Shown: positions 46,801 to 54,875 of the stretch, one piece after another | Position numbering within the stretch: the first letter of the stretch is position 1 | Layout: each line of letters begins with the position of its first letter | Source of the DNA: Flavobacterium beibuense | GTDB taxonomy: Bacteria > Bacteroidota > Bacteroidia > Flavobacteriales > Flavobacteriaceae | Direction of reading: 5' to 3' | Assembly: GCF_004151245.1 (NCBI RefSeq) | Contig: NZ_JUIW01000010.1 | Location: forward strand, 62,001 to 126,000 | DNA length: 64,000 bases | Made by a program: the position numbers and the translations under genes | Notes under the pieces: generated by a model | Told to the model about the DNA's origin: nothing | The model's input: the letters and a program-made list of their open reading frames with translations, nothing else | The model's database searches: none

Positions 46801-46994
46801 AACCCGACAGGGTAACCATAAAAGGTAATAAGGCATGGCTGCTGGATTATAAAACAGGAGCACATACATCACGCTATGAAACACAGCTGGCAGAGTATGA
46901 AAAGGCATTGGAAGAAATGGGTTATGAGGTGGCTAAAAAAGCATTGGTGTATATATCAGAAAATATAAATGTGGTACATTTGTCGCATAATTAG
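43842..46994 (+). CDS. AddA-like UvrD-helicase/nuclease, GTG start
   Basis: A 1050-residue RecB/AddA-type protein for double-strand break end processing. The Walker A motif is ASAGSGKT (residues 11-18). The Walker B is DEFQDTSQ, motif III GDPKQSIYRWRGG, motif V VRIMTIHKSKGLEFPVVIF, and motif VI LYVALTRAEEQLY. The C-terminal nuclease has the PD-(D/E)XK core AWLLDYKTG. No in-frame ATG precedes, so GTG 43842 is the start. An AddB-like gene lies 2.8 kb downstream on the same strand, and the two probably form one enzyme. Confidence 0.92.
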   Translation: MKNTAFSIYNASAGSGKTYMLVKEYLKILLRAPTDDAYRKILAITFTNKAVEEMKSRIITNLSEFSKDEPDVKAEALMKSLSVETGLSLATIKDKSRAIIKNIIHNYASFDISTIDRFTHKVIRAFAHDLNLSVSFDVSLETENLLQEAVDAIIAKAGENDVLTSLLVDFSVDKTDNDKSWDVTYELFEIGKLLINENNRNEVVHFKDKPIEEFLFVKEKLRQNIAELEVESKALGDSLFVLLEQKGIDLKSFSRGTFPNHIGYIQKGELKSTHKKYHEPEDIAVNKTAKDKDIIDSVSVELLNMLQKVYRNYEKKSFYEAFLKNITPLSLLNSISQELDRIQKEQNVLSISEFNAIIYKEIQNQPAPFIYERLGERYRHFFIDEFQDTSQMQWHNLIPLIDNSLSSEDMGVKGSLMIVGDPKQSIYRWRGGKAEQFIELSKEFNPFSNPDKEIIELGQNYRSYSEVINFNNEFFSLLSGEFEDADYKDLYANHSKQEFNDKTGGYVNISFLPEIQQDEETEETPDKNELYLEAVLQTIQEVKEKGFKYRDIVLLTRRRQPGVLLANFLTENKIPILSSETLLIENAAEVKLIINLLRYLKSNVNKEAKAHFLYFAANSRGLGERTHDFIAEGMEQPTEQALESWLENYGISISFKNCRKRSLYEAVETIIDAFIKEKGNQSYVQYFLDLVLEKDVRAQSGIADFLEYWDNNGSKFSIPSPEGNDAVRIMTIHKSKGLEFPVVIFPFAEEDYAKSPRDKMWLELDDETLGFQKALIDSKKEVAEYGDKASELYMIKSQEEMLDNINILYVALTRAEEQLYIISNRNFTSKGELTNNMSSYFIKYLMQKGVFDNRIARYEFGSPEKISGTKEYVSNQQTIEVVKERFSPRGVKIAQRESLMWGTHQLKAIEFGNVMHEILSFVHTADDIELAIVKAIEAGLITKLQEEEIKQSLHAIVQHDELKEFFAPDSIVFNEQNIIRKNIQNIKPDRVTIKGNKAWLLDYKTGAHTSRYETQLAEYEKALEEMGYEVAKKALVYISENINVVHLSHN

Positions 46995-47032
46995 TGTCTC
47001 CTCAACACTTTTAATAAAATAACTAACAAATT

Positions 47033-48226
47033 ATGTACGGAAAAATTAAAGAGTATTTAGCTAAGGAGCTGGAAACTATCAAAGAAAACGGATTATATAA
47101 AAAAGAGCGTATTATAGCTTCACCTCAGGACGCTGAAATTACCCTTGAGTCAGGACAAAAAGTATTAAACTTTTGTGCGAACAATTATCTTGGGCTTTCA
47201 TCTCACCCGGAGGTAGTTCAGGCAGCTAAAGATGCTCTTGATACTCATGGATTCGGTATGTCTTCGGTAAGGTTTATTTGCGGTACTCAGGATATACACA
47301 AAACACTGGAGCAAAAAATTGCTGAATTCTACGGAACGGAAGATACTATTCTTTATGCAGCAGCCTTTGATGCTAACGGTGGTGTTTTTGAGCCGCTTTT
47401 AGGTGAAGAGGACGCAATTATTTCAGACAGCCTTAACCATGCCTCTATTATAGATGGTGTTCGTTTATGTAAAGCGGCACGTTACCGTTATGAGAATAAT
47501 AATATGGAAGAACTGGAGCAGCAGCTTATAAAAGCCAATGCAGAAAACAGAAGGTTTAAGATAATTGTTACCGATGGTGTTTTCTCTATGGACGGACTTG
47601 TAGCTCCGCTTGATAAAATATGTGACCTTGCAGATAAATATGATGCCATGGTAATGGTAGATGAGTGTCACGCAGCAGGCTTTATAGGTGCTACAGGTAA
47701 AGGTACCCTTGAAGCTAAAAATGTTATGGGCAGAGTAGATATTATAACCGGTACGCTAGGTAAAGCGCTTGGAGGTGCTATGGGCGGTTATACTACAGGT
47801 AAAAAAGAAATTATAGAAATGCTTAGGCAGCGTTCAAGACCATACTTATTCTCTAATTCTTTAGCGCCTTCAATTGTAGGGGCTTCTATAAAAGTGTTTG
47901 AGCTTTTAGGTAGGAATACAGAATTAAGAGACAGACTTGAGTGGAATACCAATTATTTTAAAGAAGGTATGAAAAATGCCGGTTTTGATATTATAGACGG
48001 AGACTCGGCTATTGTGCCTGTTATGTTATATGATGCAAAGCTTTCTCAGGTAATGGCCGATAAGCTTTTAAAGAAAGGTATTTACGTTATTGGTTTCTTC
48101 TTCCCGGTTGTCCCTAAGGAAAAAGCACGTATCCGTGTACAATTATCGGCTGCTCATACAAAAGAGCATTTGGATAAGGCAATTGCTGCTTTTACGGAAG
48201 TTGGCCGGGAATTAACGATAATTTAA
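47033..48226 (+). CDS. kbl: Glycine C-acetyltransferase (2-amino-3-ketobutyrate CoA ligase)
   Basis: A 397-residue PLP enzyme cleaving 2-amino-3-ketobutyrate with CoA to glycine and acetyl-CoA, in threonine breakdown. The PLP lysine is Lys244 in [28 protein letters not shown] contains the Asp that contacts PLP, and [16 protein letters not shown] is the N-terminal signature. Threonine dehydrogenase is not in the window. It lies 38 bases after the AddA-like gene. Confidence 0.94.
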   Translation: MYGKIKEYLAKELETIKENGLYKKERIIASPQDAEITLESGQKVLNFCANNYLGLSSHPEVVQAAKDALDTHGFGMSSVRFICGTQDIHKTLEQKIAEFYGTEDTILYAAAFDANGGVFEPLLGEEDAIISDSLNHASIIDGVRLCKAARYRYENNNMEELEQQLIKANAENRRFKIIVTDGVFSMDGLVAPLDKICDLADKYDAMVMVDECHAAGFIGATGKGTLEAKNVMGRVDIITGTLGKALGGAMGGYTTGKKEIIEMLRQRSRPYLFSNSLAPSIVGASIKVFELLGRNTELRDRLEWNTNYFKEGMKNAGFDIIDGDSAIVPVMLYDAKLSQVMADKLLKKGIYVIGFFFPVVPKEKARIRVQLSAAHTKEHLDKAIAAFTEVGRELTII

Positions 48227-48269
48227 CTACATTTTAGGCTTATAAGTAGGATAATTTTTAATAAATCGT

Positions 48270-48300
48270 TTTGTTAGTATTACTTAACGAGCTAAATTTG
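48270..48300 (+). promoter_or_regulatory. Promoter of the OmpA-family gene
   Basis: TTTG (48270-48273), 19 bases, then TAAATTTG (48293-48300): a full match to the Bacteroidota promoter pattern. ATG follows at 48337. Confidence 0.72.
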
Positions 48301-48336
48301 TTTACTATAACCTATTTGTAATTAAATAAAAAAAGT

Positions 48337-49725
48337 ATGAAACATCTTAACAAACTAATCGTCGCTGCATGTATGGCTGTGGGCTTTAATGCACAAGCGC
48401 AGGACGAGAACAATCCATGGGCTGTTTCCTTTGGTGTTAACGCAGTTGATACAAGAACAAGTACTGCTGACGATTTTGGAGACAGATTCAGCCAGTTCTT
48501 TGATGCGAAAGACCATTGGAACATTCTTCCGTCAGTATCTTATCTTAATGTGTCCCGCTATGTTGGGTCAAATCTTTCTGTTGGTTTAACCGGTACAGTA
48601 AACAGAATTGATAAACTGGTAGAGAGGGATGTAAACGGAAACCGTATTGTAACAAATCCTGGCGATTTGAGCTATTTTGGCCTTGACGCTGCAGTTAAAT
48701 ACAGCTTCATGAAGCCGCTTAACTCTAAATGGTTTGATCCTGCACTTTATGTAGGTGGAGGCTATTTATGGTGGGGAGATGAAAATACTGGTACTTTCAA
48801 CTTTGGTGCTCAGTTTAATTTCTGGGTAACAGAAAATGTAGCATTCACTCTTCAGTCAGGTTACAAAAAATCTTTTGCTGACAGAGTTGAGGTTCCGTCA
48901 CACTTCCAGCACATGGCAGGCTTAACGTTTAAGTTTGGTGGAAAAGATACTGATAAAGACGGTATTTATGACAAAGACGATATGTGTCCTAACGAACCGG
49001 GTCTTAAACAATTCCAGGGATGTCCTGATACAGATGGAGACGGTATCCCAGATAAAGATGACCAATGTCCAAACGAAGCAGGTACTGCTGAGTTCCAGGG
49101 ATGTCCTGATTCAGATGGAGACGGTATAGCTGACAGAAGCGACGCTTGTCCGGATGTTGCAGGTCCTAAAGAACTTAATGGTTGTCCTGATGGTGACAGC
49201 GATGGTATAGCTGATAAAGACGATAAATGTCCTACTCAGGCTGGTCCTAAAGAAAACGGAGGTTGTCCTTGGCCAGATTCAGACGGAGACGGTGTTCTTG
49301 ATAAAGACGATATGTGTCCGGAAGTAAAAGGTACTGCTGCAAACCGTGGTTGTCCTGAAGTTACTGAAGAGGTAATGAAACAACTTAATGACTATGCAAG
49401 AACTATCCTGTTTAACAGTGGTAAGTCAACGTTTAAAGATGAGACTATGCCGGTTCTTGAAAACATGAAAAATATCCTTAAAGAGTACCCTCACGCTAAA
49501 TTCAGCATTGAAGGTCACACTGACAGTGATGGTAGCAACGCGCTTAACCAGACGCTATCTGAAAACAGAGCTGCTGCTGTTAAAACATATTTAGTTGAGC
49601 ATGGTATCGATGCAGGAAGATTAAGATCTGTTGGTTTTGGTGAAACTCAACCAATTGCTTCTAACAAAACTGCTGCTGGTAAAGCTCAAAACAGAAGGGT
49701 AGAAGTTAAATTAATCAAGGAATAA
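48337..49725 (+). CDS. OmpA family outer-membrane protein with thrombospondin type-3 repeats
   Basis: A 462-residue protein with signal peptide (1-21, ending NAQAQ). Residues about 25-200 are a beta-barrel. About 204-340 hold five thrombospondin type-3-like Ca2+-binding repeats, each with DxDxDG-type loops and CP pairs ([19 protein letters not shown] is one). The C-terminal OmpA domain (about 350-460) binds peptidoglycan, with [17 protein letters not shown] and [10 protein letters not shown]. It has a strong promoter and terminator, as expected for an abundant envelope protein. Confidence 0.94.
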   Translation: MKHLNKLIVAACMAVGFNAQAQDENNPWAVSFGVNAVDTRTSTADDFGDRFSQFFDAKDHWNILPSVSYLNVSRYVGSNLSVGLTGTVNRIDKLVERDVNGNRIVTNPGDLSYFGLDAAVKYSFMKPLNSKWFDPALYVGGGYLWWGDENTGTFNFGAQFNFWVTENVAFTLQSGYKKSFADRVEVPSHFQHMAGLTFKFGGKDTDKDGIYDKDDMCPNEPGLKQFQGCPDTDGDGIPDKDDQCPNEAGTAEFQGCPDSDGDGIADRSDACPDVAGPKELNGCPDGDSDGIADKDDKCPTQAGPKENGGCPWPDSDGDGVLDKDDMCPEVKGTAANRGCPEVTEEVMKQLNDYARTILFNSGKSTFKDETMPVLENMKNILKEYPHAKFSIEGHTDSDGSNALNQTLSENRAAAVKTYLVEHGIDAGRLRSVGFGETQPIASNKTAAGKAQNRRVEVKLIKE

Positions 49726-49748
49726 TTTACTTTTCCAAAATAAATAAG

Positions 49749-49778
49749 AACGCCCCGGTTTTTCCGGGGCGTTTTTTT
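49749..49778 (+). terminator. Terminator of the OmpA-family gene
   Basis: AACGCCCCGG-TTTTT-CCGGGGCGTT plus a T run, ending 12 bases before the next start codon. Confidence 0.9.
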
Positions 49779-49789
49779 ATTTTTATGGC

Positions 49790-52564
49790 ATGGCACAAAA
49801 CACCTTTCTTGATAAGCTAAGCGAAAAGATTGTACATAGCTATCCTGATAAGCTTCAGGATATTGTTATTGTTCTTCCTAATAAAAGGGCAAAGGTTTTT
49901 TTACTGGAGGCCTTAAAAAGGCAACTGGACAAAACTGTTTTTGCTCCCGAAATTATTAGTATAGAAGATTTTGTGCAGAATGTATCGGGTATAAGATCGA
50001 TAGATCCTATCGAACTGTTGTTTGAATTTTATGCTGTTTACTTAAATATAACTGAAAAGGAGAAACAACAGCCTTTTGAGAATTTTGCAAATTGGGCAAA
50101 AACACTTCTTCAGGATTTTAATGAAATAGACCGTTACCTGCTTAATCCAAAACATGTACTGTCTTACCTAAAGGATATAGAGGATATTAAACACTGGTCG
50201 CTGGATTTACAAAACAGGACCACAATGATTGAGAATTATCTTGAATTTTGGAACCTCCTGCCTTTATATTACGATTCGTTATACAATCACCTGTTGCAGA
50301 AAGAAACTGGCTATCAGGGGCTTATTTATCGTGAGGCAGTAGGTAACATCAATCACTTTTCTAATGCCTTTAAAAAACATAAGCTTATTTTTTCAGGGTT
50401 TAATGCCCTTAATGCCGCCGAAGAAAAAATTATCAGGCATCTGCTTTCGGCCGGGCAGGCAGAAATATATTGGGATATAGACGAAACCTTTTTAAATGAT
50501 CCTTACCATGATGCGGGGCTTTTTGTAAGGCGCTTTAAACAATCCTGGAGGGAGTACCATACACAAGCGTTTGAATGGATTGCTAACGATTTTAGCAAAG
50601 AGAAAAATATTAAGGTTATTGGTACGCCCAAAACCGTGGGGCAGGCCAAAATAGCCGGACAGATCATTGAAAAACTCCAGTCTAAGGGGCATAGTCTGGA
50701 TAAAACGGCTTTGGTACTGGGAGAGGAAAATATGCTTATCCCAATGCTGTATAGCCTTCCTGCAAGTGTAGGGAGTCTTAATATTACCATGGGGTACAGC
50801 AGTAAGAACAATCCTGCGCAATTACTTATTCAAAAACTGTTTAAGCTGCATACTAATGCTATAAACCGTAACGAGAAAAGCTATACGCTTTACTATCGTG
50901 AAGTACTTGATATTCTAACACATCCATTGGTAGAGCCGCATACCGGAGCTGCGAAACTGGTTGAGACTATCAATAAAAACAATATCACCTTCTTTTCCTT
51001 AAACAAGCTGTTTGAAATTCAGGGAGAGGCCACACCTTTTTTTAATCTGCTTTTTGAACGATGGGATAATGATGTAAAGGCGGTGCTTAACCAACTTTCG
51101 GAAATACTGCTTACGCTTAAATCATTTATGGGGAATGATGACGAAGAGGAAAAGATAGCCAAGGCCTTTTTATATTCGGTATTTAAGGTAATCAATAAGC
51201 TTATCAATTATGCCGAGGCACATCCTGAAATGAACAGCCTTACTGTGCTTTATACGATTTACAAGCAGGTTGCCGAACTGGCAGAGGTGTCCTTTGAAGG
51301 AGAGCCGCTAACCGGACTGCAGGTTATGGGGGTGCTTGAAAGCCGTGTGCTTGATTTTGAGAATGTGATCATCACGTCTATGAATGAAGGGAAGTTTCCG
51401 TCAGGAAAAACACAAAATTCATTCATTCCCTATGATGTGAAAAGGGAACTGGGACTGCCAACATATAAGGAAAAGGACGCTATTTACAGCTACCACTTTT
51501 ACCATCTGCTTATGAGGGCAAAAAACGTATACCTGCTTTACAATACCGAAAGCGAGGGGCTTGATGCCGGAGAGCGAAGCCGTTTCCTTACCCAACTTGA
51601 AATAGAAAGAAAACCACAACATAACCTGCAAAGTACCATTTATAATGCTTATTTACCTGATAAGGCTTATGAGCCTATGGTGATACAAAAATCTGAAAAG
51701 GTTATGGAAAGGCTTAAGGAGATAGCTACTGGTAAGGGCTTTTCGCCATCGGCATTAACAGGGTATATTCGTAATCCTATACAGTTTTATTATCAAAGAG
51801 TACTGCGAATCCGTGAAGTGGATGAGGTAGAAGAGAGTATTGCGCTTAATACGTTAGGTACTATTATACACGGTGCTCTTGAAGAACTATACAAACCGTT
51901 CCTTAATAAATTCCTTACCGTTCAGGGTATAGACGACATGAAAGCCTTAGCCGACGATGAGGTTATGCGTCAGTTTGTTTTGGTTTATAAGGAAGGCGAG
52001 ATTAAAAAAGGGCGTAACCTGTTGGCTTTTGAAGTTGCCAAACGTAACGTGCATAATCTTTTAAAACTGGAACGAAGACTTATAGAAGAAGGCGATGCGG
52101 TAAAAGTACTGGCATTGGAACAGACTTTTGAACGTACACTGGAAGACAGCAGGCTGCCTCACCCTGTCAAAATATCAGGTAATATAGACCGCATTGAGCA
52201 ACGTAACGGAAAAATAAGGATAGTTGATTATAAGACCGGGAAGGTAGAGAAAGGTAATCTTGTGCTAAAAGCATGGGACGGACTACCATTAGATATTAAG
52301 AACGAAAAGATAATACAGCTGCTTACCTATGCTTTTATGTATGAGCCTAATGCAAATGGTATGGAAACCGAAGCCGGTATTATATCTTTCAAGAATATGA
52401 AAACAGGCTTTATGAATTTTAGCTTTAAGGATGGTTTTGACAGAAGCGCACCTGCCTCTAATGTTATTGATAGCGATACTCTTGGAGAGTTTAAAACTCA
52501 GCTTGTAATCCTTATTAAGGAAATTTTAAATCCCGATATTCCGTTCGAGGAAAAAATGGATTAG
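49790..52564 (+). CDS. AddB-like PD-(D/E)XK nuclease family protein
   Basis: A 924-residue protein, the likely second subunit of the AddAB-type end-resection enzyme. The C-terminal nuclease core is KIRIVDYKTGKVEKG, and upstream is FSPSALTGYIRNPIQFYY, where classical AddB has a Cys for the Fe-S cluster but this protein has Asn. No cysteine occurs in the whole protein. The N-terminal Walker A-like position reads VLPNKRAKVFL, degenerate as usual for AddB. GLQVMGVLESRVLDFENVII is the helicase-like motif. Its ATG lies just after the OmpA terminator. Confidence 0.88.
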   Translation: MAQNTFLDKLSEKIVHSYPDKLQDIVIVLPNKRAKVFLLEALKRQLDKTVFAPEIISIEDFVQNVSGIRSIDPIELLFEFYAVYLNITEKEKQQPFENFANWAKTLLQDFNEIDRYLLNPKHVLSYLKDIEDIKHWSLDLQNRTTMIENYLEFWNLLPLYYDSLYNHLLQKETGYQGLIYREAVGNINHFSNAFKKHKLIFSGFNALNAAEEKIIRHLLSAGQAEIYWDIDETFLNDPYHDAGLFVRRFKQSWREYHTQAFEWIANDFSKEKNIKVIGTPKTVGQAKIAGQIIEKLQSKGHSLDKTALVLGEENMLIPMLYSLPASVGSLNITMGYSSKNNPAQLLIQKLFKLHTNAINRNEKSYTLYYREVLDILTHPLVEPHTGAAKLVETINKNNITFFSLNKLFEIQGEATPFFNLLFERWDNDVKAVLNQLSEILLTLKSFMGNDDEEEKIAKAFLYSVFKVINKLINYAEAHPEMNSLTVLYTIYKQVAELAEVSFEGEPLTGLQVMGVLESRVLDFENVIITSMNEGKFPSGKTQNSFIPYDVKRELGLPTYKEKDAIYSYHFYHLLMRAKNVYLLYNTESEGLDAGERSRFLTQLEIERKPQHNLQSTIYNAYLPDKAYEPMVIQKSEKVMERLKEIATGKGFSPSALTGYIRNPIQFYYQRVLRIREVDEVEESIALNTLGTIIHGALEELYKPFLNKFLTVQGIDDMKALADDEVMRQFVLVYKEGEIKKGRNLLAFEVAKRNVHNLLKLERRLIEEGDAVKVLALEQTFERTLEDSRLPHPVKISGNIDRIEQRNGKIRIVDYKTGKVEKGNLVLKAWDGLPLDIKNEKIIQLLTYAFMYEPNANGMETEAGIISFKNMKTGFMNFSFKDGFDRSAPASNVIDSDTLGEFKTQLVILIKEILNPDIPFEEKMD

Positions 52565-52581
52565 TATTTATTTATGTTTTG

Positions 52582-53367
52582 TCAATAGATTGTTCTGAAA
52601 AACTCTAAAAGATCTCTTTGTAAATCTTTCCTGTCCTCAATATGAGCCATATGCCCGTCGGGATAGGTAATAAGCTTTACGTTGGTACCGTCAAGCTGGC
52701 TTAGGCTGTCCTGATAGTTCATAACAGGATCTTTTTTACCTAAAACAAGCAGTATGGGGTAGTTTGCGGTATGTAAAAGCATTTCCCTGTCCTTTCTTAC
52801 CTTCATACCTTCCAGTGCGGCTACAATGCCCTGTAAAGGGGTTTTTAAAGCTTCGTTGCGTATCGCTTCAATCTCCTTAATTAATCTATCACGATTCTCC
52901 TCGCTAAAAAGATTGGCAATAGCCAGGCGTACAAAGTTGGTGTAGCTTTGCTTTACCGCTTTAATTGCCCTGTCACGGTTTAGTTTGCGTTCCTCACTAT
53001 CGGGACGTGATGTAGAATTTTGCAACACAATACCCTTAACCATATCAGGATACAGCTCTGCTATGGCCAGTGAAACATAACCTCCCATAGAGTGGCCCAC
53101 AAAAACAGCTTTTGTAATATTTAGTTCCTCCAATACGGCATAAACAACATCAGCCATATCTTCCATGGTATGTATGTAGCCTATACAATCGGTTTGGCCA
53201 TGACCTAAAAGGTCTATGGTTATAACACGGTAGTATTTTGAAAACTCCGCTACATAGTGTTCCCACATCGTACTGTTTTCTAAAAAGCCATGCAGCAGCA
53301 CGATTACTTTTCCGTTTCCAGTGTCGGTATAGCTAACAGCCGCGTTTTTATAATGAAGATGTTTCAA
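52582..53367 (-). CDS. Alpha/beta hydrolase, TTG start
   Basis: A 261-residue alpha/beta-fold hydrolase. The oxyanion region is VLLHGFLENSTMW and the nucleophile elbow is VGHSMGGYVSLA. Asp is expected in VLGKKDPVM and His in PDGHMAHIED. The substrate is unknown. The start codon appears to be TTG at 53367: no ATG lies in frame upstream, and homologous-looking sequence begins right there. The TTG is inside a tandem GTTTCA(A/G) repeat on the plus strand. It converges on the AddB-like gene. Confidence 0.88.
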   Translation of the reverse strand: MKHLHYKNAAVSYTDTGNGKVIVLLHGFLENSTMWEHYVAEFSKYYRVITIDLLGHGQTDCIGYIHTMEDMADVVYAVLEELNITKAVFVGHSMGGYVSLAIAELYPDMVKGIVLQNSTSRPDSEERKLNRDRAIKAVKQSYTNFVRLAIANLFSEENRDRLIKEIEAIRNEALKTPLQGIVAALEGMKVRKDREMLLHTANYPILLVLGKKDPVMNYQDSLSQLDGTNVKLITYPDGHMAHIEDRKDLQRDLLEFFRTIY

Positions 53368-53381
53368 GTTTCAGGTTTCAG
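53361..53381. repeat. Three tandem heptamers at the hydrolase start
   Basis: Units GTTTCAA, GTTTCAG and GTTTCAG run in tandem (53361-53381). The first unit overlaps the hydrolase start codon on the opposite strand. Confidence 0.7.
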
Positions 53382-53411
53382 GTTAACCCCTTCTTCTTTG
53401 TGTTTAAGAGT

Positions 53412-53442
53412 GTTCCCCTCTTGAGAGAGGCTAGGGGTGTGT
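53412..53442 (-). repeat. Left inverted repeat flanking the AbiH gene
   Basis: 31 bp whose minus-strand sequence starts ACACACCCCTAGCCTCTC and ends AAGAGGGGAAC. It matches the right copy at 54821-54851 at 30 of 31 positions, in opposite orientation. Pairing of its internal palindrome is partly broken by the one mismatch. Confidence 0.8.
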
Positions 53443-53499
53443 TGTTGCAAAAATACTCTATCTCTATAAAAAAGGCTAAGCAAATTTTTGTTAAATAGT

Positions 53500-53507
53500 T
53501 ATCTTTG
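53500..53507 (+). promoter_or_regulatory. -7 box of the AbiH gene
   Basis: TATCTTTG matches TAnnTTTG, 21 bases before ATG 53528. No correctly spaced -33 TTG is visible. Confidence 0.5.
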
Positions 53508-53527
53508 AAATACTAACACACCTTTCT

Positions 53528-54805
53528 ATGAATAGACTTGTTATTATAGGCAATGGTTTTGATCTTGCACACGGTTTACCAACTGGGTATTGCGATTTTA
53601 TTGATTGGTATTGGGAGAAGGTCATTGAGCATTTTAAGGGATTGGTTAATTCATCATATTCTGATAATTTAATAGAAGTAGATTTTTATTTTAAAAGTAT
53701 AAGTAGAAAAATTTCTGAAGTTGACTATAAGATTGTAAAAGATTATTCGAGTTTTAAAAGTTTTATAGAAAAGTACAGTGAGGCTTATGAATTAAAATAT
53801 AAAGATAAACATGACAGGTGTTATTTAAAATATAATAATTCTTTCTTTGAGAATATCTGTAGTAAAAGGGAAATAAAGAATTGGGTAGATATTGAAAACG
53901 AGTATTTTAAAATTCTTAAAGTTTTAGTGACTCCAGATCAAACTGTTAAATATTCAGGAGATATAAAACAACTTAATCAGGAGTTTGAACAAGTAAAAAA
54001 TCTTTTGGAAAATTACCTACATGAAAAAATTTATAAGGGATACGATTTTACTATTCATAATAATAAAATCAATCAAATTTGTGAACTATTTAATGTAATG
54101 AATAGATTTACAGACTGGAACAAGTTTCGAGAAGAGTTTTCAAAAAGTGATAGAAAAGAGATTCAGTCTTATTATAATAAGCTGAAAGAATATAATTTAG
54201 GTGAAACTTATCATATATCAAATTTTATAAGGTCACAAGAAATTGAGATTGAAAATCTTTTTTTGAATTTTAATTATACTTCTACTGTAAAATGCTACAT
54301 GGATAATATGCGTAATTCAAATGCGAATTATTATGGTACGAACACATTGTTACATATTCATGGAGAATTAAATAATCCTAAAAATAAAATGAATTTTGGT
54401 TTTGGCGATGAGATGGATAATGATTATAAAAAGATTGAGGATAAAGATGATAATGAGTATTTAAGAAATATAAAATCATTTCAATACCTGCAAAACCCTA
54501 ATTATCGTAAACTTTTAGATTTTGTTGAGAGGGATAAGTTTCAGGTGTATATCATGGGCCATTCTTGTGGGTTATCGGATAGGATTTTGCTTAATACTAT
54601 ATTTGAACATCAAAATTGTCGATCTATAAAATTGTTTTTTTATCAAAATGGAGATAAAGACAATTTCACAGATATAATACAAAATATATCCCGTCATTTT
54701 AATAAAAAGAAAATGATGCGTGAAAAAATTGTAAACAAAACGCTTTGTACGCCTTTGCCGCAAGAAATAAGGTTTAAAGAAAAAAATAACGGCTCACGAT
54801 CGTGA
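53528..54805 (+). CDS. AbiH-family abortive infection protein
   Basis: A 425-residue protein of the AbiH family, known from a lactococcal phage-defence gene. Family blocks are IIGNGFDLAHGLPTGY at the N-terminus (GNGFD at 8-12), NFNYT (247-251), HIHGELN (His278), FGFGDE (290-295) and GHSCGLSD (344-351). This succession resembles the GxG, TTNYD, HG and GxS...D elements of SIR2-like NAD+-binding proteins; that link is my inference. The gene is markedly more A+T-rich than its neighbours and lies between inverted repeats, which suggests transfer. It has its own promoter box and a terminator that overlaps its last codons. Confidence 0.9.
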   Translation: MNRLVIIGNGFDLAHGLPTGYCDFIDWYWEKVIEHFKGLVNSSYSDNLIEVDFYFKSISRKISEVDYKIVKDYSSFKSFIEKYSEAYELKYKDKHDRCYLKYNNSFFENICSKREIKNWVDIENEYFKILKVLVTPDQTVKYSGDIKQLNQEFEQVKNLLENYLHEKIYKGYDFTIHNNKINQICELFNVMNRFTDWNKFREEFSKSDRKEIQSYYNKLKEYNLGETYHISNFIRSQEIEIENLFLNFNYTSTVKCYMDNMRNSNANYYGTNTLLHIHGELNNPKNKMNFGFGDEMDNDYKKIEDKDDNEYLRNIKSFQYLQNPNYRKLLDFVERDKFQVYIMGHSCGLSDRILLNTIFEHQNCRSIKLFFYQNGDKDNFTDIIQNISRHFNKKKMMREKIVNKTLCTPLPQEIRFKEKNNGSRS

Positions 54806-54811
54806 GCCGTT
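54788..54811 (+). terminator. Terminator overlapping the AbiH stop codon
   Basis: A perfect 24-bp palindrome with arms AACGGCTCACGA and TCGTGAGCCGTT, followed by a T-rich tail. The last codons and TGA of the AbiH gene are part of the stem. Confidence 0.8.
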
Positions 54812-54820
54812 TTATATTTT

Positions 54821-54851
54821 ACACACCCCTAGCCCCTCTCAAGAGGGGAAC
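54821..54851 (+). repeat. Right inverted repeat flanking the AbiH gene
   Basis: 31 bp starting ACACACCCCTAGCCCCTC and ending AAGAGGGGAAC, with an internal 7-bp hairpin (CCCCTCT-CA-AGAGGGG). It is the inverted partner of 53412-53442 and lies 24 bases beyond the end of the aminopeptidase gene. Confidence 0.8.
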
Positions 54852-54875
54852 TGGGTGCTGTGACTGAAAACTTAT

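Noticed and set aside
53361..53442. Possible CRISPR remnant
   Set aside because: The heptamers are contiguous without spacers, and the 31-bp repeat occurs only twice, inverted, around one gene.
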